Assembly (NCBI RefSeq): GCF_018729255.1
Contig: NZ_CP076061.1
Coordinates: 1,054,001 to 1,118,000 of the forward strand
Source of the DNA: Cupriavidus sp. EM10
GTDB taxonomy: Bacteria > Pseudomonadota > Gammaproteobacteria > Burkholderiales > Burkholderiaceae
Direction: 5' to 3'
Length of the DNA: 64,000 nt
The notes beneath the pieces are model-generated. The model had not been told where the DNA came from, searched no databases, and saw only the letters and a list, made by a program, of their open reading frames with translations. A program made the position numbers and the translations under genes. Positions 1 to 9,456 of this stretch are shown one piece after another (position 1 is the stretch's first letter; every line of letters begins with the position of its first letter).

Positions 1-804
1 GCGCTGCTCTGCATCCCGCGCGCCCAGGCGCAGACGCCCGCGCCGCTGTCGGAATGGCAATATTCCGTGGGCGTGCCGCTGGAAAAGCTGTTCGAGGGCG
101 AGCCCGATAAATGGGCCGTGCGCGTGGGCGCCGCCGCCAGCATCCGGCCCTATTACGAAGGCACGACCAATTACTACGTGCTGGCCGGCCCGGTGATCGA
201 CATCCGCTACCGCGACCTGGCGTTCCTGTCCACGGGCGAAGGCCTGGGCTGGAACATCATCCACACCAACAACCTGCGCGCCGGCATCGCGCTGACCTAC
301 GATTTCGGCCGCCGCGAGAAGCACGACCACGACCATCTGGGCGGCCTCGGCAATATCGGCATGGCGGCGGAGACGAAGCTGTTCGCCGAATACGTGATTT
401 CGAAGGAATTCCCGCTGGTGATCCGCGCCAACGTGAGGCGCCAGTTTGGCGGCGCCAACGGCGTGATCGGCGATGTGGGCGCATACATGCCGCTGCCGGG
501 CAGCAACGAGAAGTTCTTCTGGTTCGCCGGCCCCACCATGACCTTTGCCGATTCGGCGTACATGAGCCGCTGGTACGGCGTCTCGGCCGACCAGTCGGCG
601 AGGTCCGGCCTGCCGCAGCACCACGCCGGTGCGGGCATCAAGTCCTATGGCGGCGGCATCTCGGCCATGTGGTTCTTCGGCAAGAACTGGTTCACCACGG
701 CTGACGTGGGCGTCTCGGCGCTGGTGGGCGATGCCCGCAACAGCCCGGTGACCTCGCGATCCACCAGCTGGACTGGCGATATTTCGATCAACTACCAGTT
801 CTGA
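1..804 (+). CDS. MipA/OmpV family outer-membrane protein, 5' end missing
   Basis: The reading frame is open from the first base, so the start lies outside the window; 267 residues are visible. The first visible residues (ALLCIPRAQAQ) look like the end of a signal peptide with cleavage after AQA. The rest is a glycine- and aromatic-rich beta-barrel pattern ending in the aromatic residue typical of outer-membrane barrels (NYQF). Features such as RPYYEG and the FGRR segment resemble the MipA/OmpV family, whose members are scaffolds for murein enzymes or porin-like barrels. A GTG at 67 is in frame but lies after the signal peptide and is not the likely start. Family confidence is good; the specific role is unknown. 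Confidence 0.8.
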   Translation, partial: ALLCIPRAQAQTPAPLSEWQYSVGVPLEKLFEGEPDKWAVRVGAAASIRPYYEGTTNYYVLAGPVIDIRYRDLAFLSTGEGLGWNIIHTNNLRAGIALTYDFGRREKHDHDHLGGLGNIGMAAETKLFAEYVISKEFPLVIRANVRRQFGGANGVIGDVGAYMPLPGSNEKFFWFAGPTMTFADSAYMSRWYGVSADQSARSGLPQHHAGAGIKSYGGGISAMWFFGKNWFTTADVGVSALVGDARNSPVTSRSTSWTGDISINYQF

Positions 805-826
805 GCCCCGGGCCCCGCCGGAGCCC

Positions 827-1492
827 TCAGGCTTGCGGCCGGCCCAGGTATTCGTCCACCACCTGCCGCAGTCCCGGCAGCTTGCCGGTGAAAAAGTGGC
901 CGGCGCCCGGCAACACCACCACCGGCAGCTCCTGCGGCCGCGCCCAGTTGAAGATATTGGCCAGCGGCACGCGCTCGTCGCGCTCGCCATGCACCACCAG
1001 GGCATGGGCCGGCACGGCCGGCGTGTCGTAGGACAGCGTCTCGGACAACGCGCCCGCCGGCATGCCGGTCAGGATCAGATGGGCGACCGGCTGGCCGTCC
1101 GCCGCCAGCCGCTCGGCGGCGCGGGCCTGGATAAAGCCCCCGAACGAGAAACCGGCCAGCGCCAGCGGCAGGCCCGGATGCGCGGCCAGGACATGGCGGA
1201 TCACCGCCAGCACATCCTCGGTTTCGCCATTGCCATCGTCGTATTGCCCCGCGCTTTCGCCTACCCCGCGATAATTCGGCCGCAGCGTCAGGAAACCATG
1301 CGCCTGCAGCACCCGGGCCAGCAGCTGGGGAATCTTGTGCTCGGCGGTGCCTCCCTGGCTGGGGTGCGGGTGGGCCACCACGGCAACGCCACGCGGGGCG
1401 GCGTCGGGGGTATCGACCAGGACTTCAAGCTGTCCGGCGGGCCCTGCAATGAACTGGCGGGAGGATGCGGCTGGGGTGAAAGACGAAGACAT
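827..1492 (-). CDS. Alpha/beta hydrolase (COG2945-like)
   Basis: This 221-residue protein has a complete hydrolase triad: nucleophile elbow GFSFGG (Ser116), Asp172 in HGERDE and His199 in GAGHFF. The HPHP motif near residue 41 and RPNYRGVGES near 71 are typical of the small esterase/dienelactone-hydrolase-like COG2945 group. The frame is open further upstream, but the extra sequence is Arg/Pro/Thr-rich and does not resemble the family, so the start is placed at the ATG giving MSSSFTP. It has no signal peptide and is probably cytoplasmic. The substrate cannot be told. It lies downstream of the small gene at 1680-1997 on the same strand. Confidence 0.85.
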   Translation of the reverse strand: MSSSFTPAASSRQFIAGPAGQLEVLVDTPDAAPRGVAVVAHPHPSQGGTAEHKIPQLLARVLQAHGFLTLRPNYRGVGESAGQYDDGNGETEDVLAVIRHVLAAHPGLPLALAGFSFGGFIQARAAERLAADGQPVAHLILTGMPAGALSETLSYDTPAVPAHALVVHGERDERVPLANIFNWARPQELPVVVLPGAGHFFTGKLPGLRQVVDEYLGRPQA

Positions 1493-1679
1493 CAGGGCGG
1501 TGGGCGGCTGGAATGGCCGGATTGGCCGAGTTGGCTGAGTTGGCTGAACAGAAGGGAAGGCATGCCCGGCAACGCGTGCCGGCACATGTGCATGCGCAGC
1601 ATACCTCCGGCCAGACCCGGCCGGCAACGCCCTGCAATGTCTGGCAGTGCCCTGAAGGCGCACCGCCCCACCGTCCGCC

Positions 1680-1997
1680 TCAGTGCGAAGGGTGGTCCGC
1701 CCGGATGACCGCCGCGATTTCCTGGCGCCGCACGCTGACCACGTCGTCCAGTTCCAGCCCCTCGGCCACCACCAGCATTTCGGCGCCGCGATTGATGGCA
1801 TAGATCACGCCATACCAGAGGTCCGGCCCCGCCACGGCGTTCAGGCGGATATTGAACTCGGTCTCCAGGTCCTGGCTGTAGACGGTCACCAGATCGCCGA
1901 CCTCGGGCATGGCGGCCTCCTCCGCCAGCGGATATTCCCGGGCCGCCACGGTCAGTGGCGTCTGCGCAATGCCGCGCGCAAACCTCGCTTGCATCAT
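1680..1997 (-). CDS. Small conserved-looking hypothetical protein
   Basis: This 105-residue protein starts at the first of two adjacent ATG codons, eight bases after an AGGAG ribosome-binding site (2001-2006), which argues for a real gene. The C-terminal two thirds is acidic and hydrophobic in a pattern of alternating beta strands (VGDLVTVYSQDLETEFNIR, then LWYGVIYAINRGAEMLVVAEG), suggesting a small beta-rich domain. No signal peptide or membrane segment is visible. The family is not recognised. It is followed on the same strand, after a 187-base gap, by the alpha/beta hydrolase. Confidence 0.6.
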   Translation of the reverse strand: MMQARFARGIAQTPLTVAAREYPLAEEAAMPEVGDLVTVYSQDLETEFNIRLNAVAGPDLWYGVIYAINRGAEMLVVAEGLELDDVVSVRRQEIAAVIRADHPSH

Positions 1998-2122
1998 TGT
2001 CTCCTGCGGGTTGTTTTCCCTGTAAGGATACAAGCGCGGTCCGAAAAGGCACGGTAAACCTGCCCGGCGCCGGTGCACACGCCACGTCGGCGCCGCTTTT
2101 GTCCTGGCGCGACGCCTGGTTC

Positions 2123-5100
2123 CTACCATTGGTATCGCACCCCCAGCAGTCCGCCGATGCGCTCGTAGCCGCCGTTCCCGTACTGGTACGCCAGGTTGCC
2201 CCACAGCCGCCAGTGCTGGCCCAGCCGCGCCTGGGCGCCGACCTTGACTTCCACCCGGTCGCTGGGGCCATCCTGCGCCACCACGATGTGATTGAAGGCC
2301 ACGGCGTCGCCACGCGCGGCATGCCACCAGTTCAGTTCCAGGTAAGGCAGCCAGGCCGTGGCGTCGGGCGCCGTCGGCACATGAAACAGACGTGCCCCCA
2401 GCCGCGTGCTGACCCCGCCGCTGCGCTGGCTTTGCACCTCCGTGCCGTTGCGCTCCGTATGGCTGCCCGCGTGGTAGTCCGTGTAGATCAGTTGGGCCTG
2501 CGGTTCGAGCTGCACGCGTCCCTGGCCGGTGTAGCCGACCGGAAATGCCCAGCCCGCCTCGAGCGATCCGCTCCAGACATGGCTGGCGTAGGCTTCCTCG
2601 CCCAGCGACTGCCCCCGTACCTTGTTGTCGAAGTGGCCGTACTGGAACCACGTATCGACGTATGGCCCGTCCGTGCCGTCGGCATTGCCATGCCAGGTGC
2701 CGTAGAGTCCCACGCTGCCGCCATCGACCGAACCGCGCGCCACGGCCGGATTGTTGCGCGTCGTGGCATGCGTGGTGGCCGAGCCGTAGCCGACCATCAG
2801 GCCCGCCTGCCAGCGCTGGCCCGCCGATACGCGGTGCAGCAGATCGACGCCTGCCTGCGCCACGACGCTGTCGGCCGATTCGGCGATGCGCCCGCCGGCC
2901 GCGTTGCCATCCGCATGCCCGCCCGCAAGGCGCGCCCACCCGATGGACGGGTTGGCTGGCCCGCCATCCGCGCCGCGCGGGTCGACGAATCCGGCGCGGT
3001 CCCGGAACGTGTGCACGAACATGGCCTGCGCAGTGGACTGGTTGGCCAGCCAGAGGCCGGTTTCCGGGCGCGGAACCGGCACCGGCACCGGCGCCGGCGC
3101 GGGATCGGGATCGGCGGAAATCGCGCGCAGGTACCAGTTGCCGTCCTCGCCGGTCGGCGTGCCCTTGTACAGGCCGTATTCGTAGGCACCTGCCACCAGC
3201 CGGCCATCGAGCGCGAAGGTGCCGTCCGAGCGACCGTCCACCTGCACGACGCGGATGCCATTTACGGTCCGGGCGCCGGCGCCCCCGGCATTGCGGACGA
3301 CAACCATGGTCTGGCCAGCGGTATTGCCGCGCACCACCAGCCGGTCAGTGGCGGCGTTGTCGTCGCCCAGCGACGTGTACAGCGTCAGCCAGCCGTTGTT
3401 GCCGGTGTAGTCGCCATTGACCACCAGCGTGCTGGCGGGAACCGGGCTGCCCATGCGGATTTCGCCGTGGTTGACCAGCGCGCCGCCGATGACGAACGTA
3501 CCGGCCGGGCCGCCTTCGAAACCGGGCGCGGCATCGGCCACCGCCAGCACGCCATGGTTCAGCACCGCCCCGCCCACGCCGCCGTAGCCGCCGAACACCG
3601 CGCCGGGCGCCACCGTCACCTGCGTGGTATTGGCCAGCCGGGCGTCATTGCGCAGCAGCAGCGCGCCGCCATTCACGGCCGTGCTGCCGCCATAGGTCTG
3701 ATCCTTCGACAACACCAGGCTGCCCGGCCCCTGCTTGTCGATGCCGCCATCGCCGCCGATGACCCCATCGAAAGCCGTGCTGGCCACGCTGTTCAGCGTC
3801 AGCGTGGCCAGCCCCAGCGTCACGTTGCCGGCGCCGGTCAGGTCGTTGACCCGCTGGTTGAAGTCGGCCAGGTCGAACGTCGCCCCGCCCGCCAGCGCCA
3901 CCTGTTCACTGCGGGCGATGACGTTTTCCGCGCCCGCGCGGAGCGTGCCGGCATCGATCCGCGTGGCGCCGGTATAGGTATTGGCTTTCGACAGTTGCAG
4001 CGTGCCGGGGCCGGCCTTGGTCAGCGTGCGGCCGTCCCAGCCCGTTGCCGCGTTGGGATCCTGGTCGGCCAGCACCGCATCCATGTCGAAGGCGTGATCG
4101 GCCTGCGCCAGCGTGAAGGTGCCGCTGGCAATCAGCGGAGTGTTGCTGTGCGATGCATACCAGACCAGCCCCGTGCCCACGGTTAGCGCCTGTGGGCCAT
4201 AGGCCGATGACAGGGTCAGGTAGTCCACCGGACTCGGCGAGCCACCCAGCCGGATCGATTCGAACGTGCCGGACAACGCACCGGGTGCACTGGCACGGAT
4301 GACGTCCAGTGTCGTGGCGGCCAGTTCCGAAGCGCTGGCGGTGGCCGACGCCGAAAAGCCGGTGAGGTTCAACACCGCACCGGTGCCAATCACCGCCGTG
4401 CTGGCGCCGACCACCGGATTGCTGCCGCCTGCCATCACGTTCAGCGTGCCATCCATGGCAAACCGGCCGCCCACGGCAAGCGATGACGGGCCCAGGATCG
4501 ATGTCGTGGCCCCGACCGCCGTGGTGTAGTTGCCGGTCGTCGCAAAGGCACCCGCGTGGGTGTGCCGCAAGGTGCCGGTCATCACCGACACCGTGCCCTG
4601 TGACGAGCCGGCTGCGGAGAGCGTGGCGGCTCCGGTGCCGGCCTGCACGAGCATGCCGCCGCCGCTCAACATGCCGTCGACCAGCATGGCATCGCTGCGC
4701 CGCAAGGTCAGGGTGCCGTTGTTGACGATGGGGCCTTGCAAGGCGCCACTGGTGCCGCCCAGCCCGATTGTCAGGCTGCCGCCGCCGTCGATAGTGGTGC
4801 CGCCGCCGGCATCCTGGAACACGGTGCCCCCCAGTGCGAGATCGCCGACCACGTGCAGCGCGGCCGGCGACGTGCCGCCCAGGGTGACCCCGCCCGACAA
4901 GGTCCAGTCGCTGGCGGCCTGCGCCGTCAGCGAGGCAAACCCGTTGCCGGGGGTCGCGCTGAAATGGCTGTCCTCGCTGCCGGTGCCGGCCAGCGTGATG
5001 GTGTTCCCCGTGCCCTGGCTGAGGATTGCCACCCGGGCATCGATCGACGACCCAGTATCGAGCACCACGCTGTTGTTGCCGCCCGCCAACACAATCGCCG

Positions 5101-5917
5101 CCGGGCCGCCACTGGCAAGCCTGCCGGCATTGTGGATCGTTCCGCCCTGCAGGATCTGGATGGCCGCATCGTTGGTGGCGCGGATCGTACCGGTGATGCG
5201 GTTATCGATTTGCACCGCGCCGGTTGTGGTGCTGACGATCCCGCCGTGGTACCCATTCATATTCCCGTCATTGACGATGCTGGCCGTGCCGCCGTCGATG
5301 ACAATGGCGGCGCCGTAGGTCGCGTCGCCGCGCCCGGAGGCAATCGATGCCCCCATGTGATTATTGACCGTGACGTGGCCGGTGCCGTGAAGGTAAATGC
5401 CATCGGCGGAAGCCCCGACCGCGCCATCGCCATTCAAAGAACCGAAGTTGTCGACCGTGCCGGCACTGTCGCCACCGTAATAGATGGCATGGCTGATGCG
5501 CGCGCTGATATCGCCGAAATTGACGATGCTGTTGCCGGCGCCGCCGCCATTCATCATCACGCCAAATGTTTGTCCGAACATTCGTCCCCCGGCTGCATTG
5601 TGCAGTTCGCCGGCCACATTGAAGCGCAGCGCGGCGGCCTGGCTGGCCTGCGCCGAAAGCAGCGATCCGGAATTCGAGAACGCAACCGGCGCCACGCCAT
5701 TGACGATGACTGCATCGCCCGTGTCACTGGAAACAGTGGTGCCCGCATTGACCACGTACTCCGTATCGTTGGACACCTGCTGCCCGTAGGTACTGGCGCC
5801 GATCACCGTCAGCGCCGAGGCCGCAGGTGCGAAAGTGGTCAGGATGACGATACAGATCTGCCGCCGCGCAAATACTGCCGGCATTGGCGCAAAAGCCCCC
5901 GCAGTCATTTCCCTCAT
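2123..5917 (-). CDS. Autotransporter (type Va secretion) outer-membrane protein
   Basis: A 1264-residue classical autotransporter. An N-terminal signal segment (hydrophobic run ending APAASA, about residues 20-36) leads to a long Gly/Ala/Thr/Asn-rich passenger expected to fold as a beta-helix. At least two autotransporter-associated repeats are visible, of the form GPGTLQLSKANTYTGAT and GPGSLVLSKDQTYGGST. A proline-rich linker (PAPAPVPVPVPRP) precedes a C-terminal barrel of about 280 residues that ends in the aromatic YQW expected for Bam-dependent insertion. An AGGAC site lies ahead of the first ATG; an alternative start is the ATG four codons in. The passenger target is unknown and no chaperone or glycosyltransferase is adjacent. 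No protease catalytic motif was recognised. Confidence 0.9.
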   Translation of the reverse strand: MREMTAGAFAPMPAVFARRQICIVILTTFAPAASALTVIGASTYGQQVSNDTEYVVNAGTTVSSDTGDAVIVNGVAPVAFSNSGSLLSAQASQAAALRFNVAGELHNAAGGRMFGQTFGVMMNGGGAGNSIVNFGDISARISHAIYYGGDSAGTVDNFGSLNGDGAVGASADGIYLHGTGHVTVNNHMGASIASGRGDATYGAAIVIDGGTASIVNDGNMNGYHGGIVSTTTGAVQIDNRITGTIRATNDAAIQILQGGTIHNAGRLASGGPAAIVLAGGNNSVVLDTGSSIDARVAILSQGTGNTITLAGTGSEDSHFSATPGNGFASLTAQAASDWTLSGGVTLGGTSPAALHVVGDLALGGTVFQDAGGGTTIDGGGSLTIGLGGTSGALQGPIVNNGTLTLRRSDAMLVDGMLSGGGMLVQAGTGAATLSAAGSSQGTVSVMTGTLRHTHAGAFATTGNYTTAVGATTSILGPSSLAVGGRFAMDGTLNVMAGGSNPVVGASTAVIGTGAVLNLTGFSASATASASELAATTLDVIRASAPGALSGTFESIRLGGSPSPVDYLTLSSAYGPQALTVGTGLVWYASHSNTPLIASGTFTLAQADHAFDMDAVLADQDPNAATGWDGRTLTKAGPGTLQLSKANTYTGATRIDAGTLRAGAENVIARSEQVALAGGATFDLADFNQRVNDLTGAGNVTLGLATLTLNSVASTAFDGVIGGDGGIDKQGPGSLVLSKDQTYGGSTAVNGGALLLRNDARLANTTQVTVAPGAVFGGYGGVGGAVLNHGVLAVADAAPGFEGGPAGTFVIGGALVNHGEIRMGSPVPASTLVVNGDYTGNNGWLTLYTSLGDDNAATDRLVVRGNTAGQTMVVVRNAGGAGARTVNGIRVVQVDGRSDGTFALDGRLVAGAYEYGLYKGTPTGEDGNWYLRAISADPDPAPAPVPVPVPRPETGLWLANQSTAQAMFVHTFRDRAGFVDPRGADGGPANPSIGWARLAGGHADGNAAGGRIAESADSVVAQAGVDLLHRVSAGQRWQAGLMVGYGSATTHATTRNNPAVARGSVDGGSVGLYGTWHGNADGTDGPYVDTWFQYGHFDNKVRGQSLGEEAYASHVWSGSLEAGWAFPVGYTGQGRVQLEPQAQLIYTDYHAGSHTERNGTEVQSQRSGGVSTRLGARLFHVPTAPDATAWLPYLELNWWHAARGDAVAFNHIVVAQDGPSDRVEVKVGAQARLGQHWRLWGNLAYQYGNGGYERIGGLLGVRYQW

Positions 5918-6270
5918 GGATTATGTCCTCGATTTTCCGCTGGAGCAGGCGCACGGCGTCTACGGATTAGTGGCGGTAATCCGTTTCTCGATCGTCAGAA
6001 AATGAAGCCGCGAAAAATCAACAGTCGCCGATTCCCCCCCAGCTCGGCCTTAACGGGCGACAGAAAATGCTTGAATATGCATAGCCCGTTGTAGTCGAAG
6101 CATCGACGAAAATCAAAATGTAATAAACATGCGATTCCGCTATTTATTATCCTCAGATAATGACAGGATAAATACGGACGCGCAAAAACGACGCGTCTGG
6201 CGGGTTCACCCTTTCGGGGATACCCCCCTCTCGCCGGTGCACGCGACGTAACGTGGCTCTGGCAGAATGC
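5918..6270. other. Divergent intergenic region between autotransporter and GGDEF gene
   Basis: About 350 bases between two divergent genes. The middle (about 6080-6180) is clearly richer in A+T than its surroundings and probably holds both promoters, but no consensus pair could be chosen with confidence. No RNA gene or convincing ORF was seen. Confidence 0.5.
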
Positions 6271-7449
6271 ATGGCGATGACCCAACGCTATTCCCCCATG
6301 TTCCTGTCGGGCCAGATTTACAGCGCGCCGCGCTGGCGCTTCACGCGCTGGCTCGCGGAGCCGGGCCGGGATGTGCCCGCCGAGATCCGCGAGGCGCTGG
6401 TCGGCAGCCTGTTCGGGACGCTGTCGATCTTCTTCGGCGGCATCCTGAATACGATGATGGTGGCCACGGTCATCACGCTGCACCTGCGCCGCCCCGAATT
6501 CGCGGCGTGGCTTGCGCTGGAGATCGTCATCTGCGTGGCGCGCGTGGCCGTACTGTTCCAGGCGCGCCGCGCCTCGCGCGCCGGACGGCCAACCCCCACC
6601 GACTGGCACATGTGCCTGACGCTGGCCTGGGCCGCCAGTGTCGGCCTGGGTGCATACCTGAGCGTGGTCAGCGGCGACTGGCTCAGCGGCGCCATGGCCT
6701 GCCTGTCGGCGGCGGCCATGTGCGGGGGCATCTGCTTTCGCAACTATGGCGCGCCGCGCATGACCGCGCTGATGATCCTGCTGAGCCTCGGGCCCATCTG
6801 CGCGGGGGCGCTGGTGGCCCACGAGCCGCTGTTCCTGCTGACGCTGCTGCAGCTGCCGGTGTATGTCATCAGCATGACCAGCGCGTCGTTTCGCATGAAT
6901 GCGATGGTGGTGGCCACCATGCGGTCCGAGCGCGAAAACGCCCATCGGGCCCGTCACGATTCCCTGACCGGGCTGCTGAACCGATCCAGCCTGCTGGCCG
7001 AAATCCGCGAGGCCAGCGTCCATCGCATGGCCGCCGGCCGCTACCTGACACTGTTATATATGGACCTGGACGGCTTCAAGCCGGTCAACGACTCTTTCGG
7101 CCATGGCAGCGGCGACGAACTGCTGGTACGCGTGGGCGAGCGCCTGCGTGGCGCGGTGCCGGGCCGGGGACTGGTCTATCGCATCGGCGGCGATGAATTC
7201 GTCATTGTGCTACGTAATGAAAGCACGCAGAGCGTGCAGGCGCTGGCCCACGACCTGCTGCGCGAAGTGAGTGCGCCCTATCTGCTGTCGTCCGGCCACC
7301 AGGCCCGGCTGGGCGTCAGCATCGGCATCGCGCACGTGCGCCCCGAAGGGCTGACCGCCGACGACATCCTGCACCTGGCGGACCGCGCCTTGTACCGCGC
7401 CAAGGCCCAGGGCAAGGGTCAGTTCCAGTTCGCCACGTCCGACGACTGA
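6271..7449 (+). CDS. Membrane-bound diguanylate cyclase (GGDEF)
   Basis: A 392-residue protein with about five or six hydrophobic segments in residues 45-215 and a C-terminal GGDEF domain. The active-site signature RIGGDEF is intact near residue 306, so cyclic-di-GMP synthesis from two GTP is expected. The position where an inhibitory RxxD site would sit (five residues before GGDEF) reads PGRG, so product inhibition through that site is unlikely. The membrane part resembles the MASE-type sensor region in layout but is not assigned. The ATG giving MAMTQRYS is used as start; an in-frame GTG at 6253 is an alternative. It is monocistronic and divergent from the autotransporter. Confidence 0.85.
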   Translation: MAMTQRYSPMFLSGQIYSAPRWRFTRWLAEPGRDVPAEIREALVGSLFGTLSIFFGGILNTMMVATVITLHLRRPEFAAWLALEIVICVARVAVLFQARRASRAGRPTPTDWHMCLTLAWAASVGLGAYLSVVSGDWLSGAMACLSAAAMCGGICFRNYGAPRMTALMILLSLGPICAGALVAHEPLFLLTLLQLPVYVISMTSASFRMNAMVVATMRSERENAHRARHDSLTGLLNRSSLLAEIREASVHRMAAGRYLTLLYMDLDGFKPVNDSFGHGSGDELLVRVGERLRGAVPGRGLVYRIGGDEFVIVLRNESTQSVQALAHDLLREVSAPYLLSSGHQARLGVSIGIAHVRPEGLTADDILHLADRALYRAKAQGKGQFQFATSDD

Positions 7450-7589
7450 AGGCCATCGGCCGGCCGCCGGGGCGGGGGATCGCGCCGCGACACGCGCGAC
7501 GACAGCCGGTACTGGCACGCGAACAGCGCGATCAACGCCCCCAGCGCGATCACCGCAATGGCTATCCGGAAGACAATCCACATCGTCAT
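7419..7589 (-). CDS. Small single-pass membrane protein (56 aa)
   Basis: This short ORF starts ATG-ACG-ATG, preceded by CAGGAG with a six-base spacer, a strong ribosome-binding site. Residues 4-25 form one hydrophobic helix (WIVFRIAIAVIALGALIALF), followed by a basic, proline-rich tail (SRRDPPPRRP). The 3' end overlaps the convergent GGDEF gene by 31 bases. Function is unknown. A ribosome-binding site plus a clean membrane helix is the only support, and a chance ORF is possible. Confidence 0.45.
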   Translation of the reverse strand: MTMWIVFRIAIAVIALGALIALFACQYRLSSRVSRRDPPPRRPADGLQSSDVANWN

Positions 7590-7927
7590 GGCGAACTCCT
7601 GGCTGACTTGTCATGCTTCCAGCCTATGGATTCCGCCGTCCCGTTGCTGAAAAGATCCGACTCGGCGATATCAAATTCGTGTCAACAGGGCAGTCCGCGC
7701 ACGGGCGCAGGCGTGCAGTCCATAGCAAAACTCTTAATTCAGTAACCTAAAAGTCTGATGGCCTATTGCAGTCATTGATCAATACGATATGACTTGTCGC
7801 ACTCCATCTGCGATAGTTAAATCGTCTACCGCCGGTGCATCGCGCCATCGGTGGCAGCCTGCCCAGTCAGACCCACAAACGTCCAGGCGTGGCCCGCGAG
7901 GCCGTGCCATCCGCATCAAGGAATCCC
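7590..7927. other. Intergenic region upstream of catalase
   Basis: This 338-base region is relatively A+T-rich around 7720-7830 and must contain the catalase promoter. A perfect 10-base palindrome ATTGATCAAT lies at 7774-7783. A stretch at about 7811-7826 (GATAGTTAAATCGTCTAC) faintly resembles an OxyR half-site but does not match the ATAG-N7-CTAT spacing. No convincing gene is present. Confidence 0.4.
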
Positions 7928-9373
7928 ATGAAAAAGCTCACGACCGCTTTCGGCGCGCCCGTCGTCGACAACAACAACATCCAGACGGCCGGCCCGCGCG
8001 GCCCGGCCCTGCTCCAGGATGTCTGGTTCCTGGAAAAACTTGCCCACTTCGACCGCGAAGTCATCCCCGAGCGCCGCATGCACGCCAAGGGCTCGGGCGC
8101 CTATGGCACGTTCACGGTCACGCACGACATCACCAAATACACGCGCGCCAACCTGTTCTCCGAAATCGGCAAGAAAACCGACCTGTTCGTGCGCTTCTCG
8201 TCGGTGGCCGGCGAGCGCGGCGCGGCCGATGCCGAACGCGACATCCGCGGCTTCGCCGTCAAGTTCTACACCGAGGAAGGCAACTGGGACCTGGTGGGCA
8301 ACAACACGCCGGTCTTCTTCCTGCGCGACCCGCTCAAGTTCCCCGACCTGAACCACGCCGTGAAGCGCGATCCGCGCACCGGCATGCGCAGCGCCGAGAA
8401 CAACTGGGATTTCTGGACCAGCCTGCCCGAGTCGTTCCACCAGGTGACCATCACCATGAGCGATCGCGGCATTCCGCGCAGCTGGCGCAACATGCACGGC
8501 TTCGGCAGCCATACGTACAGCTTCATCAGCCGCGACATGCAGCGCCACTGGGTGAAATTCCACTTCGTGACCCAGCAGGGCATCCAGAACCTGACCGATG
8601 CCGAAGCCGCCGAAGTGACCGGCCGCGACCGCGAATTCCATCAGCGCGACCTGTACGAAGCCATCGAGCGCGGCGAATTCCCGCGCTGGAAGCTGTTCGT
8701 GCAGATCATGCCCGAGGCCGACGCCGGCAAGTATCGCCACAACCCGTTCGACCTGACCAAGGTCTGGTCCAAGAAGGACTACCCGCTGATCGAAGTGGGC
8801 GTGATGGAGCTGAACCGCAATCCGGAGAACCATTTCGCCGAGGTGGAGCAGGCCGCGTTCGCGCCGTCGACCATCGTGCCGGGCGTCGGCTTCTCGCCGG
8901 ACAAGATGCTGCATGGCCGCCTGTTCTCGTATGGCGATGCCGAGCGCTACCGCCTGGGCGTGAACCATCACCTGATTCCGGTGAACTCGCCGAAGGCCGC
9001 GAAGTACGTCAACAGCTATCATCGCGACGGCCGCGGCCGCACCGACGGCAACGCGGGCGGCACCATCGCCTACGAGCCGAACACGCGTGGCGAGTGGGAC
9101 GAGCAGCCCGACTTCCGCGAGCCGCCGCTGTCGGTCGACGGCGCCGCCGACCACTGGAACCACCGCGTCGACGACGACTACTTCTCGCAGGCAGGCGACC
9201 TGTTCCGCCTGATGACGCCGGCGCAGCAGCAGACGCTGTTCGATAACACGGCCCGCGCCATCAAGGGCGTGTCGAAGCCCGTGCAGCAACGGCACATCGA
9301 CCACTGCACGCAGGCTGACCCGGCCTACGGCGCAGGCGTCGCGGCGGCCATCGAGAAGGTCGAAGCGAAGTAA
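7928..9373 (+). CDS. katA: Monofunctional haem catalase (small-subunit, KatA type)
   Basis: A 481-residue catalase that converts hydrogen peroxide to water and oxygen. The distal His52 lies in [12 protein letters not shown], Asn125 in VGNNTPVFF, and the proximal haem ligand Tyr335 in [12 protein letters not shown], so all catalytic residues are present. The length fits the small-subunit clade (about 480-500 residues) without the C-terminal flavodoxin-like domain of large catalases. There is no signal peptide, so it is cytoplasmic. The downstream ankyrin gene (83-base gap) is probably cotranscribed; a strong hairpin lies in the gap. Confidence 0.95.
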   Translation: MKKLTTAFGAPVVDNNNIQTAGPRGPALLQDVWFLEKLAHFDREVIPERRMHAKGSGAYGTFTVTHDITKYTRANLFSEIGKKTDLFVRFSSVAGERGAADAERDIRGFAVKFYTEEGNWDLVGNNTPVFFLRDPLKFPDLNHAVKRDPRTGMRSAENNWDFWTSLPESFHQVTITMSDRGIPRSWRNMHGFGSHTYSFISRDMQRHWVKFHFVTQQGIQNLTDAEAAEVTGRDREFHQRDLYEAIERGEFPRWKLFVQIMPEADAGKYRHNPFDLTKVWSKKDYPLIEVGVMELNRNPENHFAEVEQAAFAPSTIVPGVGFSPDKMLHGRLFSYGDAERYRLGVNHHLIPVNSPKAAKYVNSYHRDGRGRTDGNAGGTIAYEPNTRGEWDEQPDFREPPLSVDGAADHWNHRVDDDYFSQAGDLFRLMTPAQQQTLFDNTARAIKGVSKPVQQRHIDHCTQADPAYGAGVAAAIEKVEAK

Positions 9374-9396
9374 TTGCCGCGAGTTGGTGCCGTAAG

Positions 9397-9423
9397 CTGG
9401 CCTCTCCCGACGGGCGAGGCCAG
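9397..9423 (+). other. Perfect hairpin between katA and ankyrin gene
   Basis: Outer arms CTGGCCTC and GAGGCCAG (8 base pairs) enclose an inner CCCG/CGGG pair with a single-base loop. There is no downstream T-run, so it is more likely a partial terminator or an RNA-stabilising structure that lowers ankyrin expression relative to catalase than a full terminator. Confidence 0.5.
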
Positions 9424-9456
9424 CCAGGCGCAATAAAAGCAAGACGAGAGCACCAA

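Noticed and set aside
1955..4186. Long open frame on the plus strand opposite the autotransporter (and similar long antisense frames across the window)
   Set aside because: Arg/Ala/Pro-rich translation without domains, opposite a well-supported gene; a usual shadow of high-GC codon use.
7811..7826. OxyR site before catalase
   Set aside because: Only part of the ATAG-N7-CTAT pattern is present and spacing is wrong; not strong enough to annotate.
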